Source of the DNA: Orobanche coerulescens
Lineage: Eukaryota; Streptophyta; Magnoliopsida; Lamiales; Orobanchaceae
DNA: 64,000 bases
NCBI GenBank assembly: GCA_033398695.1
Contig: CM065806.1
Span: forward strand, 49,191,001 to 49,255,000
Reading direction: 5' to 3'
Below, piece after piece: positions 35,531 through 47,722 of this stretch (position 1 is the first letter of the stretch; every line of letters begins with the position of its first letter). The notes below the pieces were generated by a model. The model had not been told where the DNA came from and did not search any database. It was given only the letters and a program-made list of their open reading frames with translations. A program made the position numbers and the translations under genes.

Positions 35531-36939
35531 TTGGCACCAAATGGGTGTATAAAAACAAGAGTGATGAAGACGGAGCTGTTGTTAGGAATAAAGCCAGGCT
35601 AGTAGCAAAAGGTTATGCACAATGTGAGGGAATAGATTTTGATGAAACTTATGCACCTGTTGCAAGATTAGAAGCCATCAGATTATTCCTCGCATACGCT
35701 GCATTCAAGGACTATGAAGTATATCAGATGGACGTAAAAAGTGCTTTTCTGAACGGAATTCTAGAAGAAGAAGTCTATGTAGAGCAACCCCCAGGATTTG
35801 TCAAAGGTGACAAAGTCTATAAGGTGTTGAAGGCTCTGTATGGACTTAAGCAAGCACCGAGAGCATGGTATGAAACACTGTCAGTATTTCTTGAGAAAAA
35901 TGGTTTTTGCAAAGGGAAGGTGGACAAGACCCTATTCAGGGTGGAGCACGAAGGCCACATATTAATAGTACAGATATATGTGGATGACATCATATTCGGA
36001 TCAACCAATCCAGAATTATGTGAGAAATTCTCCAACCTCATGCAAGGAGAATTTGAGATGAGTATGATGGGAAGGCTTAACTTCTTTCTTGGATTACAAG
36101 TTAAGCAGATGGAAAAAGGAATTTTCATCAACCAAGCAAAATATACCAGAGATCTTATCAAGAGATATGGAATGGAATCAGCCAAACCCGCAAGAATTCC
36201 AATGAGCACAAGCACTCACCTGGATGCAGACGAGGCAGGCATATCAGTGGACTCAACCCACTACAGAGGACTCATCGGATCTCTTCTGTACCTCACTGCA
36301 AGCAGGCCAGACATATCATATGCCGTTGGAGTTTGTGCAAGATTCCAGTCCAAGCCGAAGCAATCACACCTAGATGCAGCTAAGAGAATAATCAAGTACC
36401 TAAAGTCTACAATCAATGTTGGACTATGGTATCCCAAGGATGACAACTTCGAGCTATCAGGATACTCAGATGCGGATTTCGCAGGATGCAAAATCAACAG
36501 GAAGAGCACTAGTGGAACGTGTCAATTCCTAGGAACCAGACTGATATCCTGGTTTAGCAAGAAGCAGGTTTCTAACTCTATCTCCACTACAGAGTCAGAA
36601 TACCTAGCTGCAGGTAGCTGTTGTGCACAGATTCTATGGATCAGACAACAGTTAAGGGACTATAATATCATTGCCAACGAAGTTCCTATTTGGTGTGACA
36701 ACAATAGTGCTATTGCAATAACCAACAATCCAGTTTTGCACTCAAGGACGAAGCACATTGACGTTAAGCACCATTTCATTAGAGACCATGTGCTTAACAA
36801 AAGGGTTAGAGTTGAAAGAGTCAGCACAGACTACCAAATAGCTGACATCTTCACTAAACCCTTGCCAGAAGAAAGGTTCCTAGAGCTTAGCAGAGACCTT
36901 GGATTACTAGATTGGGAATCTAGTACTGAAGCAAGTTGA
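35443..36939 (+). CDS. copia reverse transcriptase-RNase H (498-residue open frame)
   Basis: The largest intact pol block. The frame is entered by a shift at about 35510, so the ATG at 35443 is not a real start. Reverse transcriptase motifs in order are [43 protein letters not shown] (with the first catalytic Asp) and [13 protein letters not shown], then the YVDD box at 35977-35988 (residues 179-182). RNase H follows with YSDADFAGC (about residue 340), STTESEYLA with the catalytic Glu, WCDNNSA and [12 protein letters not shown]. The C-terminus [12 protein letters not shown] is standard for copia. All catalytic residues are present. Confidence 0.93.
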   Translation: MDQCHARGIGADGKKQSLGTNACTDHKKVIGTKWVYKNKSDEDGAVVRNKARLVAKGYAQCEGIDFDETYAPVARLEAIRLFLAYAAFKDYEVYQMDVKSAFLNGILEEEVYVEQPPGFVKGDKVYKVLKALYGLKQAPRAWYETLSVFLEKNGFCKGKVDKTLFRVEHEGHILIVQIYVDDIIFGSTNPELCEKFSNLMQGEFEMSMMGRLNFFLGLQVKQMEKGIFINQAKYTRDLIKRYGMESAKPARIPMSTSTHLDADEAGISVDSTHYRGLIGSLLYLTASRPDISYAVGVCARFQSKPKQSHLDAAKRIIKYLKSTINVGLWYPKDDNFELSGYSDADFAGCKINRKSTSGTCQFLGTRLISWFSKKQVSNSISTTESEYLAAGSCCAQILWIRQQLRDYNIIANEVPIWCDNNSAIAITNNPVLHSRTKHIDVKHHFIRDHVLNKRVRVERVSTDYQIADIFTKPLPEERFLELSRDLGLLDWESSTEAS

Positions 36940-37480
36940 AGGAAGGACGGACCCCCCAGAATCAGCCTAAGCTGATGCAGGCAAGAAGACGAAGGCCAGA
37001 CGAAGCATCTTAGCTGTTCAGAATACCAGGCGAGAGTCAACTCACCTGTTACAGAGTGGTCAACAGTCAACATATCAGACCAGCTAAGTTTACTAAACTG
37101 ACCTCTGAATATTTAATTATTATCTGCCACATTTATAATATTATTATATTAATTTTGGCTAACAAACGGCACTTAAATATATTTTTCTAAAGTCATGTGG
37201 CAATATTAATACACGCGTCAATCATCTATTAAATCAACCTCTACGGTGCCCAATCAGAATCAACCGTCGAATTTTAAATTAGGCCACCGATTCAAATTTG
37301 AATTTCAAAAGAATATCAAAAGGCGTACCACCGTTTAAATATATAATAAACTAATACAAACGTCTTTTCATCTTCTTTATAAGGAAAGAAAACCTTTCAC
37401 TTTACTCTTTACGCTTACAGAAACCCTAGAATTTACAGAGCAAAATATACACTAAAAATCCTAAAATCCTTTTTGCAGAA
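36940..37480 (+). promoter_or_regulatory. Spacer downstream of pol with promoter-like and acceptor-like sequence
   Basis: 541 bp without coding potential. Near its end are TTTATAAGG (about 37376-37384), a pyrimidine-rich leader and CCTTTTTGCAG (about 37468-37478) just ahead of the next ATG. This could be an internal promoter with a short leader, or a splice acceptor for a spliced RNA encoding the downstream ORFs. Neither is proven. Confidence 0.4.
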
Positions 37481-38307
37481 ATGGCATCTTTTGAAGGAGT
37501 AAACTTGAAGGCGGTGAAGGACCAGGTCATCTTCTCCATGGTCGTCAACTTCGAAGGTTTATTAGAAGCAAATCTAGAGGACTTCGATATGCTCAATTTG
37601 ATCCGGGCGATGAAGCTGAATGGAATTTACCCGTTTCTCGACATCAACCCGCAACATCTGTTCAAGGAAGATGTTGTTGAGTTCTATCGCAATGCTTCTC
37701 TGATTCAAGACGGGATTAACAGCAATGTCATGAGTACATCGGCGTAGATCGAGAGAAGATTCGTTCTGTATTCGGGATGAAACATCGTGGTTTGGCGGTC
37801 GAAGCTCTTAAACAAACACCCGCCGAAACCTGGAAAACGATCAAAGTCAAAAATATCCCAGAGAAATTGAAGTTTACAGCAAAGAGGAATGAGTTGAAAA
37901 AGATTTATCGAGTTGCTTTAGACATCACCAACAAGATAGTGATGGGGATGGCAGGCAGCTATGACCAACTGTCATCTTCGAAATTTATGGTGTTGGGTGC
38001 GTTGATTCAAGAGGAGGAAGTCGATTGGGCGGACTATATTTTCAGGCAATTCGTGCGCGAGGTGAACAAGGTCGAGTGGCTCGACGATGAGAAGAAGTTC
38101 AAAACAAAATTGGCGTATGGAACGCATCTCAGTTGGCTTTTGGAAAAGACCGGAGTGGCTAAGGGAAACACTGATCCCTTCCACCCCAATAAGAGACTAG
38201 GTCATATGGACCATGACAAGAAGAAAGTCGAGGCGCTGAAAAGCATTTCGCTTGTTGAAGGAGCTGCCGACTCAAGGTCATATCCAAGATACGATTTATC
38301 GATTTAG
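37481..38307 (+). pseudogene. Downstream ORF of Sirevirus-like element, N-terminal part
   Basis: It starts at ATG 37481 (AAATGGC context, good for plants). The frame is broken once near 37725-37735, after which the same protein appears to continue in another phase to 38307. Features: hydrophobic helices, KNIPEKLKFTAKRNELKKIY, and SKFMVLGALIQEEEVDWADY, then YGTHLSWLLEKTGV. This resembles the plant transposon protein domain found in ORFs after pol in several retrotransposons, called envelope-like in Sireviruses. No signal peptide or clear transmembrane segment is visible, so an envelope role is not supported by this sequence. Confidence 0.6.
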
Positions 38308-38754
38308 CCTGATGCACGCACGGTGAGATTAGAACCGCAATGAGTCCGGAATGAGTCCGACGATACACCAATTGCTATCGATTCAAGCGTGGGACCAGCC
38401 CAGAAGGACCTCTAACTGCAGTCATCACCCGAACCCTCTCCAAAGAGGCCTAGAAAGCTGCAGTTCGGCGAGGGAGAACAGTCTGAGCATCACGCCACCC
38501 ATCACTCCAATCACCAATCCATCCGGACTGCTGCACTGGACACCGAAACTCGGATTGTACTGTTCTCACCCTCCCCGCCTACATATCCGAAGAGGAAGAA
38601 GCAGGTCTTATTATCTCTATTCCCGGCGATTACACTTTCAATCATAGAAAATACTACATTCAATCTTTCCATTGAACAACTTCAGCTTGTTAAACCACAA
38701 GCAGAAAAACACTCTTTTGTAAGTATTTTTAAAGAGTGGAAATCTTTCAAAACC

Positions 38755-39510
38755 ATGCCTTTCACAAATCTTCAAACCTTTATTGCAACTAGTGGTTGGG
38801 AATATCCCCAAGCCACTGAGGAAGTTCTGATTGAGTTTTGTAAAGAATCAGACTTGGTTTTACTCCTCCAGGATAATTGGTTCATGTCTCATTTTAAAAC
38901 AAACATGGACCACTTTATCCATTCTATTATGCTCAGTATTTTTGATGGTGTTTTTGGAGAGGAGGAGGAAGAGGAAGTAGAAAAGGAGATTAGGATTGAA
39001 GAAGTTAATGGAGACAATGAAATTATTGATTTGGTGGCTGAAGAGGATGAAGAAGAGAAAGAATCTGAAGAAAATATACCAGTTGAAAAACAAACAGAGG
39101 AGATTCAGAAGACAGAAGAAGTGGCTGATGAAGGAGATGAAGAAGAAGGAGAGGAAGTAGATCAGGAAAAAGATGAAGGTGAAAAGGAAGATGAAGATGA
39201 TAAGGAGGATGAAGATGAAGCAGAAGAGAAGGAGAAAGATGATGATAAAAATGATGATGATGATAATGATGATGGAGGTGAAGGAGGAGCAGAAAAAGAA
39301 AAAGAAAACGATGAGAAAGAAGAAAAAGAAAAATCTGGAGGAGAAGAAGGGAAAGAGAAAGAGAGAGAAGGGGACAAGGAGCCAGATCAAGAGCCGGAGC
39401 CGGAGCCTACTCACGAAGCTGCAGTTAGGATTGATGTACCTGCTGTACACGGCCCTAGACGCAGAGTCGTAAGACTCAGTGTCAGGGACCCCGGAGAAAA
39501 CCCAATCTGA
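38755..39510 (+). CDS. Acidic repetitive ORF of copia element (251 residues)
   Basis: The N-terminal 70 residues are ordinary (TFIATSGWEYPQATEEVLIE, LLLQDNWFMSHF). They are followed by about 140 residues almost wholly Glu, Asp and Lys, encoded by GAA/GAT/GAG runs (about 38960-39390), then PDQEPEPEPTHEAAVR. It likely belongs to the same downstream ORF as 37481-38307 and 39479-40484; the separation is by frame changes. Acidic tracts of this kind mediate binding to basic proteins in many unrelated families, so a specific role cannot be given. The antisense frame is also open but is an artefact of the biased codons. Confidence 0.55.
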   Translation: MPFTNLQTFIATSGWEYPQATEEVLIEFCKESDLVLLLQDNWFMSHFKTNMDHFIHSIMLSIFDGVFGEEEEEEVEKEIRIEEVNGDNEIIDLVAEEDEEEKESEENIPVEKQTEEIQKTEEVADEGDEEEGEEVDQEKDEGEKEDEDDKEDEDEAEEKEKDDDKNDDDDNDDGGEGGAEKEKENDEKEEKEKSGGEEGKEKEREGDKEPDQEPEPEPTHEAAVRIDVPAVHGPRRRVVRLSVRDPGENPI

Positions 39511-40484
39511 CTTACCTGCTGCAGCCAGGAGCCTGCAGTCTAGTGGTTCCCTTGCAGAAGGATCAGGCGAACACTCTCCTGCAGCTCAAATAACTCCTAC
39601 CATGACTGAGCTGATCAAGCAAATTGTCAGAGACACCATTGAAGAGCTGCTATCAACTCAGGTCACTCCTGACCTTCAGACCATAAATGCCAAGATTGAC
39701 ACCCTTCTTCAAAGAGAGATCCCTCAGCCTCCTCCTCCTACCAACAACAGAATGCCTTTTGGCATGTCTGATTGGATGAGCCGCATGGAACAGCAGTTGA
39801 CTACCCTTATTGATGCTGGAAAAAAGGGGGAAGAGAGGATTCAGAGGGAAGAAGAGAGAGAAATCAGAAGCAAGAAGAAGCAGGATGTCCTTCTAATTGA
39901 AGGATCTTCTAATCTGAAGAGAAAGGAAGCTATAGATCCAGAAGACCAGCCGACTACCAAGAGGAAAGAGAATGAGAACTAGAAGTGGTTTTGAATCAGC
40001 TCTAGAATGGGATGGGAAGGAGCTATGGTTTGTTGAGGACTTCATTCCATTTGAAGCTTTTGAGATGTGGGGATCTGCTAAGAAGAGGTTTATCAAAGAC
40101 TATTACATCTGGGAACTAATCCAGGATGATAAACTCTCCCCACAAGAAATTTTCATAAATTTCATGGAGGAAGTCCATCCGAAGCTCTGGGCGATTCTGA
40201 AGAAGCATGCTGCAGAACTAAATGCTTATCCTATGATCCCTTCTTTCAGAGCAGAAGAAGCACCAACTCGTCTGGATGGTGAACTTGATGAACTAGCACT
40301 TCAAAGAGAGATCAAGCAATTGTGTCTTGAGAACAGATTCAGATCACAGCAAGAACAAGACTTCGCAGCACTGGTTGTGAAAAGAAAATATGGTCTTGCT
40401 CCAGTCAAGATCAGACCAATTGGAGCCAAACCTATCAGACCTGCCAAGCAGCCTGTTCGAAGAGGCAGAGGAAGAGGCAGATGA
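39479..40484 (+). pseudogene. C-terminal part of copia downstream ORF
   Basis: Two overlapping open frames (39479-39982, then 39972-40484) appear to be one protein with a frame change at about 39975. The first has a Ser/Ala/Pro-rich start, the coiled-coil-like LIKQIVRDTIEELLSTQ, QPPPPTNNRMPFGMSDWMSR, and a charged KKGEERIQREEEREIRSKKK. The second has an aromatic segment (DGKELWFVEDFIPFEAFEMW) and ends in the basic tail RRGRGRGR at 40484, which could bind nucleic acid. No catalytic motif is seen. Confidence 0.5.
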
Positions 40485-40708
40485 CCTTTTTAGTTATTTA
40501 CTTTATTTGTAATTTTATTTTTCTGTACTTAAAACATTCTTGTAAAATTTCAAAGATAAGTGAGAAAATCTTATAAACAGTCTGTTGAATGACAATCTCC
40601 AGTTGTCTCAATATTAGACTGATTTCAGTTTGTGTCTTGCACTTAAGTGCAGACTTGGTCATTTGATTTCTTACTTAAAGTTTTGCCATCATCAAAATAT
40701 GGGGAATT
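40485..40708 (+). other. Untranslated region and polypurine tract of copia element
   Basis: An AT-rich 3' leader of about 220 bp. The tract AAAATATGGGGAATT (40694-40708) directly precedes the LTR and is the probable plus-strand primer. Confidence 0.65.
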
Positions 40709-42091
40709 TGTTAGGAATACTTGTTAGATTTTGATGATGTCATTAATATAAAATCAAATGTTTATTACTTGGCAAAATGTAAGGAAGAACCAATTGAGTA
40801 TCTTCCATAGGCCAAAAATGTTAAGTATAAACTTGGCAAAATGTAAAGAAGAACCAAATGAGTATCTTCTGTAGGCCAAGAATTTGTTAAGTGAAAACGG
40901 CTAAGTACTAAGTACAGCTTAGTCCATCAGAGAGGGACAGTAGAGTCCAGTAGAGTAGCTCTGGTCAACGAATTTTTATCGGAGAAGTTTGACCAGACTG
41001 CAGCCAAGGTACCTCGGGAAGTCACTGTCCGGATAAGTCACAACAAAGGAATGTACCGAGAGAGGACCTATCTGCAGAGATGTTAGCCGCACATCACTAC
41101 TCAAGGCAAATTAGTACTCCAAGTCCACGTCGCATGCGTTGAAAAGTCAAGTATTACGGAAAGCTCACATGCAACGTGAAGAGACAAATTGAGTGATTCC
41201 CGCAAGAGATATGATTTAAATAAATCATCCAGACTCCACCTTGAAGACTTTAATCTTTTAATATTCAAAAGATTCGGCGCTCACATGCGAAGTCTTCACA
41301 GCGGTCGGAAGATAAAATAAAATAATGGGAATCCAAATTGCAACGATTCAAAAGATTAAACAATGAAGTCTCCTCCAACGGACGGATTTGTTCAAAAGAA
41401 TTGCAACGGCTACAAGGAAAAAGCTCGAGATCGACCTATATATATCCGAGATTTGAAGTCGAGCAACTAATGGCGAACACATATTCAAGCAATCAAAGCA
41501 ATCAAAAGCAAACAATAGCATCGTGAAAAGAGCAACTCTAAAAGTTCATACGAAAAGAAGCTCTTAAAGTTGGAGAAGACAAACACTCTTGTATATAATC
41601 TTGAGTACGGTACTTCATGGTTGAAGTAAGAGATCAGAAGGCATCCGAGGATCGAGGATCAAGAGGTGCAAGGCGATCAAGTGTGGTACAACGGAAAGGA
41701 ATTCCACCGTTGGAAGTCGTTGTGGTTTTATTTGAATCACTGTAATATTTATCACTGGTTGAAAATTATAGTGAATTCATCTCCAACTGGTTTGGAGAAA
41801 AGTGGATTAGTAGAGGATTACCCCACCTCTGAGACCACTATAAATTGCCTGTGTTATTTACTGTTTTACTGCATCATACTTTAACTGCTGCATTCATTGT
41901 TACGTGTTTCATTAAGTGGATTATTATTCGTCATCAGCTGACTTCCGCACATATCTAAGAACAAACGACTCCAAGTCATTTGTTTAACTATCAGCTGAAG
42001 AAACTCACTCTTCGTGAAAAAGAGTTCAAGAGTTTCTACAAGTCTATTCACCCCCCCTCTAGACTTGTATCTGGACGACTTGTGACCTACA
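40709..42091 (+). repeat. 3' LTR of copia element (1383 bp)
   Basis: It begins TGTTAGGAATACTTG and ends GACCTACA. It contains a 50-60 bp direct repeat at about 40760-40880 (AACTTGGCAAAATGTAA and similar) and TATATATAT at 41437-41445. The right flank begins GGAGT; the matching target copy is not visible because the 5' end is lost. Confidence 0.92.
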
Positions 42092-42987
42092 GGAGTTAGT
42101 AACCGATAGACGGCAGTACATGAAGTTTAAGTAAAGTGAATGTTCAATATTGCAAGTGATAGATATTAAATTCAACATTTCAAGTGGTGTCTTGAGTAAA
42201 GTTCAGGTACGTAAAATGCACTTTACTCTTTATATTATTTAACTTTTGTAGAATTTTCTTTAACTTTATGTCATTTTTGGGTAAATAATTAAAAGTAAAT
42301 TATATATGCAGGTTAACCAATCGATACAAGATATATCAATTGGTTCAAAGGCGATAATTTTACATGATCCAAACATTGACATTAGTGGTCTCATTTTATT
42401 CATCTCGTCGAGATGATCGGTTTGAAACAAAATTCACCCAAATCTTAGTTCGTATAAAGAAGTTATGGCCGTTCGAAGTTTGGAGGATAATTAAACACAC
42501 TGACCAATGGTATCGCGCCACGTGTCAAAACTGGATTAGACAAGCCTAGTCAACTGCAGGGTGACATCATCCATGATGTCAACGAGCACGCATGTCAATA
42601 CACGTCAGCTGCCACGTCAGTAGACCACGAGCCGAGCACACGCCAGCAAAACTCATCCAATATATAAAAGAGTGCCGCGTGACATCACATGTCAACAAAG
42701 CACGCACCTGACACACGGCTGAGCCAACTGGATGTTTGGCTGTTCGCACCACCCGCACTTGACGTTCTCACCCCCCTTCAGACTCGTCCATCCAGCGCGT
42801 ATATTACATGCACTCGTTCAGATTTTTGCCACGTCAGCTGCTTACGTGGAGGATCAAATTGAATCAATGTTAGCACTTTTGAGCTGCCCTTCGTGAATTA
42901 TTATCCGGGCAATCACTCACACCATGGCATTTTTTATATATTATATGAATTAATAAAAATGTAGTATTATTGCTAAATGATGATTTT

Positions 42988-43009
42988 GCACTGCTATAAG
43001 TAGCAGTGC
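42988..43009 (+). promoter_or_regulatory. TATA-like box inside perfect inverted repeat
   Basis: Arms GCACTGCTA and TAGCAGTGC flank TAAG, so TATAAG overlaps the centre of a hairpin. It is the only TATA-like site next to GC-richer transcribed-looking sequence in this interval. Confidence 0.4.
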
Positions 43010-44008
43010 TTTTGTGAGGGAGAGGTGTTCAAGGAGAGAGCGGAGTAGAGACGGGTGAAGAGTATAGTATTAAAATTATATTTGAGGGGTAATAATATTA
43101 TGGAGTATTTATTTATTTATATTGTTTTTATTATGAGCGATTAATTTTCTTTTACTGGGGTTATGATAAAATCAAGTCTATATTATTATTATAAGTATTT
43201 AATAATTCCAACTATATATTTTTAATGATTTCGATTTTCTAATTATAAAAACTTGTAATAATAATAAACAATATTAACATAATTAATAAAAAAACTAGTG
43301 TTCATTTTCGTAAAATAATAAAATAATAAAAAATAAAAGTCTAAAAAAATATGGAAAAGAAAAAAATCAGAACTTAATTTTTTATTTAAAAAATCTAGAA
43401 AATTAAAAAAAAAATGAACTCTAGGGATTTTTTTTCTAATTCTGGAATATTAATATTAAAAATTCGAAAATTTTTACTTAAAATTCGAAATAAAAATGGT
43501 TTATTTATAAACTATTTTAATAAAAATAATATTCTGGAATATTAATTTCCATATATAAATAAAAATTTGAATTATTTTATTTTTAAAAGAAAAACCTGCT
43601 AGTAATTTATTTTATTTCTAAAATAGAAATTTTACTTTTCATAAAAGAAACTATTTTATTTTTTCAGAAAATCCAGAATCTAAAAAAAAAAAAGAATGAA
43701 TATTAATTATTTAAATAATCTGGAATATATAAAATAAAAAAATTGTTATTTCTAAATTCAAGTTAATTTCTTTTAATAAAAATAGAAACCTATTTTCTAA
43801 AATAAAATTGGAAATTTTTAATAAAAAGTTAAATACTAGAAAATAAATATTTAAAAACCTGAAAATTTATACAAAATAAATAAAAACAGAAAAGAAAATT
43901 GTTAATAAAAAAATTGTTTTTGTATTATTGTTTGCATAAATACAATAAAAAGTTTGTATTATTTATTTTTCTTAATTATATCTAAGAGTAAAAGTCCATA
44001 AAATATCT

Positions 44009-44010
<2 letters not shown>

Positions 44011-44068
<58 letters not shown>

Positions 44069-44069
44069 T
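44011..44069. repeat. (AT)n microsatellite followed by poly-T
   Basis: About 25 AT units (44011-44060) followed by nine T. A shorter TA run lies at about 44105-44121. Confidence 0.95.
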
Positions 44070-44523
44070 ATATTATTAGTCTAAAAATATAATAAAACTT
44101 TGTGTATATATATATATATATTAACTGAAAATATAAAAAATATATACAAAACTGAAAATAAAAAACAAAAACAAAATCAGATTTTTTTTAAATTTTAAAA
44201 TGATTTAGATCTTGTCTTTGGTTGAAATAGAATCTTATAGTGGTAAATTTAAATTGTGCTTTTAGTTGTTATTTTTATTTTGAGTATTTTTAGACATTTA
44301 ATTTAATTGCAATATTAGTCGTTGTATAGTTTAGTTTATCTGTAGAAACTATTTTTGTATATCAATTAGTAGGTTTATTCTTTTCAATAGGTTACACCCT
44401 ACAAAATTAGTAATAATTATAATAATTATCATAATTATTAGTAATAATAATAACAAACCAAAGGCAAATAATTAAAACAATAAAATCCTTCTTAAGCCGT
44501 CAATAATTCAACTTCTTCCATCC

Positions 44524-45340
44524 TTTCACGGTTTGGAAAGAGAAGATCCGTACATACATGTCAAGGAATTTCTTGATATTTGTTCTATTTTTCGATTCCA
44601 ATATTTCTCTAATGACTCCGTCAAACTTAGACTATTTTTATTTTCTCTCAAGATAAAGTAAAATTCTGGCTAAATTCTCTTCAAGCAAGAACAATTACTA
44701 GTTGGGACCAACTAGTGAATAAAATTCTAGCGAAATTTTTTCAATGTCCAAAATTGATATTCTAAGAAGAGGTATCATAACCTTTTCAAAAAAAAAGAAT
44801 GAAGAATCTTTTGAGTGTTGGGAAAGATTTAATGATTTAATCCTTAAGTGTCCCAATCATGATTTTGAAATATGGCATTTGCTAAAATATTTTTATTACG
44901 GTTTAACTCCAAATAATCGTTAATTAATCCAATCAATGCATGATGGAAAATTTCTTCACCTTATTGGAGATGAAGCGTGGAATGCACTAGAAAATTTGTC
45001 AATTGATTCACAACATTGGAGTTCGCTCGACTATAGAGCCAAATCAATGCATACGACCCCTAAGAAAGGTGGAATCGACGGGGTTAGACAAGATGTTGAA
45101 ATAAAATCTACTATAGATAATTTAGTACGAAAAGTGGATGCGTTAGTCTTGAAGCAATCTATCACCTCGTCAAACTCAAAAAATGAATTTCGTATCTCAT
45201 GTGCGGATTCATTTCATTCATCTCAATCTTGTCCCTCTAATCCACCAAATCAAGAAATTTTTAGTGAGGAAGTCAATGCATTACACTCATATGGAAAGTC
45301 CATATGGACTTCATTTAGGTATTTCTTGATTTTGTGGGGT
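44524..45340 (+). pseudogene. Decayed gag of Athila/Tat-like gypsy element
   Basis: Pieces of a gag domain are visible in changing frames: FHGLEREDPYIHVKEFLDIC (from 44524), LRLFLFSLK near 44628, WLNSLQARTITSWDQL (from 44667), an ERFNDLILKCPNH-type block at about 44820-44860, and HDGKFLHLIGDEAWNALENL (from about 44939). Stops occur at about 44660 and 44921. The open part continues to 45346, where B2 is inserted. The motif pattern is that of plant Athila/Tat gag rather than the chromovirus gag of A2. It is much more AT-rich and more decayed than its neighbours, so probably older. Confidence 0.75.
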
Positions 45341-45346
45341 TTAGGG

Positions 45347-47722
45347 TGTAACACCCCCAGATCCGACCGGGAATATTACAGCATCGTGGGCCCTGAGATG
45401 GAACCCACAAGGCTAAAGGAAATTTTCGCAAATATTTACAAATGCCCAAGAGGCGAATGACGGTACTATCTTTTAAAAACATTCGAAGACTTAATAAAAT
45501 CCGTTTATCAAAACCGTCGTACAATCTCATTTGAAACCACAAGGTTCGAAATACCTAAACTCAACAGTTTAAAAACATACGTTAAGTTATCGCTTACACG
45601 TACCGGCAAAATAGTTTAGAAAATGATTGCCAAAGTAACCTAAGTTACCAGATACCAATAGGCCATTTAAAAATACTCACGCAGCGGAAAAGACAACCAA
45701 TTAAAAATACTCTAGTAGCGGACTACAACAACTGATCAGGAAGCTGAACACACAAATACATTCCCTAGCCAGTATCCTCCGGGAAGCTCATCTCTTCACG
45801 ACCGCTACAAGCTCGATATCCAAAGAACCTAAAAAGAAAGCCCACGACGGGGTCAGCCATAATATACAACAATGGTAACCATCACATCACGTCAATAATT
45901 ACATACCAATGAGATACTAAGTAATAATACTACCAATGTAATCTTACTGCCATAACTTTACGAAAGTCCACGATTCGTATCCTCAACAATATAATAAACT
46001 AATACCGAAATATCTGTACTACATCTCAACAATGCCCAAGGTTCTCAAAACATTATCATAACTCACTATTACGAAATTCACTAACTCTGTCAAACCCAAT
46101 CCATCGAGTATCATTATCAAATCTCAACACGAAAACCGATTGTCCATCAAAAACATACACCAAGGGAAATACGGAACGTACCTCAGGATATGCAATGCCA
46201 CGACGAATCACATCAATCTAATCCGAGATCAGATCAATACAACATACGGACATGGTCCTAACACAAGACCTACAAATGCATACTCATATGACAACGTCAA
46301 TATGCTCACATCAATAACGACATTGTATACTTATGGCAACCCATAATATACATATGCACAACAACACATGATAAAATCAATTATGTGAATCCACATGATT
46401 CCATCAACACAACACTGGGTAATCTAACGATCCAGCACCCTCAGCATAGATCCCCATGATGATCCCGTCGGACCAACGCATGGTGGAAAACCCGTCCAAC
46501 GATCCAGCGCCCTCAGCATAGATACCCATGATGATCCCGTCGGACAAACGCATGGTGGACATCCGATCCAGTGCCCTCAGCATAGATCGCTCGATCCCTT
46601 CGGATCAACGCAACATAAACAATACAATTATGCATACACATATGCAAATCAATATGTTCATCAACATGAACAACATATAAATCAATAACATGAACGACAC
46701 TATGATAAACAACTAGGACAACCTCATGTTTAACAACATGAATGACAACCCGCATGATCAACATCATCAACACTAAACCGAAATCAAATTAAGATACTTG
46801 TCCCGAGTCCTTCAAGAGCAATCTCGATGTCAAATCATCACCGGGAATTATCCTCAATGATCGGCGATCCAAACGTACCATGGACTATAGATACTCATAT
46901 CCTCATCTTTATCGTAATGTAACCTTGCTACCCGAATATGCCATTAACCGAAGTAAATCATATACATTATGATTTAACTCCCATAATCGGAAAGACAACA
47001 TATAATCCAAATCTCCAGAATTCGCAGTAATAACCATTGCTATATGCATTATAAACGAAATGATACTGAAACCATTTATTACACATTATAACTGAGCAAG
47101 TAATAACTTGCCTCGATACCGATGAAGCCGTCACCAATCCATTGCCGTCGTCTGTAAGTTCCTCGGCCCCGATCAATGCAATCCACGAGCATCCTCGAAC
47201 TTGACCGTAAGGCACGATTCTTATCAATGGTCAATTATCGCAACCTATTGCAATAATAGATTAACAACAATCCGATAACAATCAACAACCGACACGACCA
47301 ATCAATCGATCTCACGGTTCAATGATATCTCAATTAACCACTAGTCTGATCAATCCAACTCAAACCATCATGAATTCATAACCACAACACGAAAATATTA
47401 CACTGTCTTCCTACTTAGCGCACGTTAAACGCATAACGTAGCGTGCGCTAAGTCGCTTCTGTTAGCGTGCACTAGCCAGCAAGCTTAGCGTGCGCTAATG
47501 CTGTACAGTTGGATGCATTCCAAGCATCGACTAACACCTTTCGACTACGAATACGAATGAAAAGGAAATCATGCTCCAAGATTAACAATAACTTTTCCAA
47601 ATTCAATCTCTTCACTATACCCGAAATCATATTCGTGTTCTTATACGAACATTATACCAAAACACAAATTTTAGCTCTAGATATGAATATCCCATATTCA
47701 TATCCAAAACACCAACACATCC
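45347..47722 (-). repeat. 3' LTR of B2, end-proximal part
   Basis: On the minus strand it ends GGGGGTGTTACA at 45347. It contains the tandem repeat (46430-46590, about three units) and palindrome cluster 2 (about 47415-47500). It is interrupted at 47722 by the C element and resumes at 56310. Confidence 0.85.

Larger units (their letters stand above)
30712..42091 (+). mobile_element. Ty1/copia element of Sirevirus type, 5' LTR truncated
   Basis: The order is partial 5' LTR, primer site, gag, protease, integrase, reverse transcriptase, RNase H, then about 3 kb of extra ORFs downstream of pol, a polypurine tract and a complete 3' LTR (1383 bp). Integrase before reverse transcriptase identifies copia. 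Long extra ORFs after pol and the large gag fit Sirevirus. The first 631 bp of the 5' LTR (equivalent to 40709-41339) are missing because the C composite joins there. Frames are disrupted in pol and the downstream ORFs but gag and RT-RNase H are mostly open. Confidence 0.93.
42092..44523 (+). other. AT-rich leader or LTR remnant of an old gypsy element
   Basis: No gene recognised. The first 900 bp contain several TGACATCA and CACGTCAG-like words (42560-42720). A TATA-like TATAAG at 42995-43000 sits inside a perfect inverted repeat (42988-43009) and is followed by GTGAGGGAGAGG. From 43080 to 44470 the sequence is extremely AT-rich with homopolymer runs. Given the gag that follows, this is probably the LTR and 5' leader of the same element. 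Confidence 0.45.

Noticed and set aside
38860..39450. 196-residue antisense ORF rich in Phe/Ile/Leu
   Set aside because: It is the reverse of GAA/GAT-biased codons of the acidic ORF; hydrophobic composition follows from that bias.
37481..40484. Calling the downstream copia ORFs a true envelope gene
   Set aside because: No signal peptide, cleavage site or clear transmembrane segment is visible; the acidic and RGR-rich parts suggest otherwise.
42364..42549. 61-residue ORF in the AT-rich interval
   Set aside because: Short, isolated and without domain; it lies in a probable LTR or leader.
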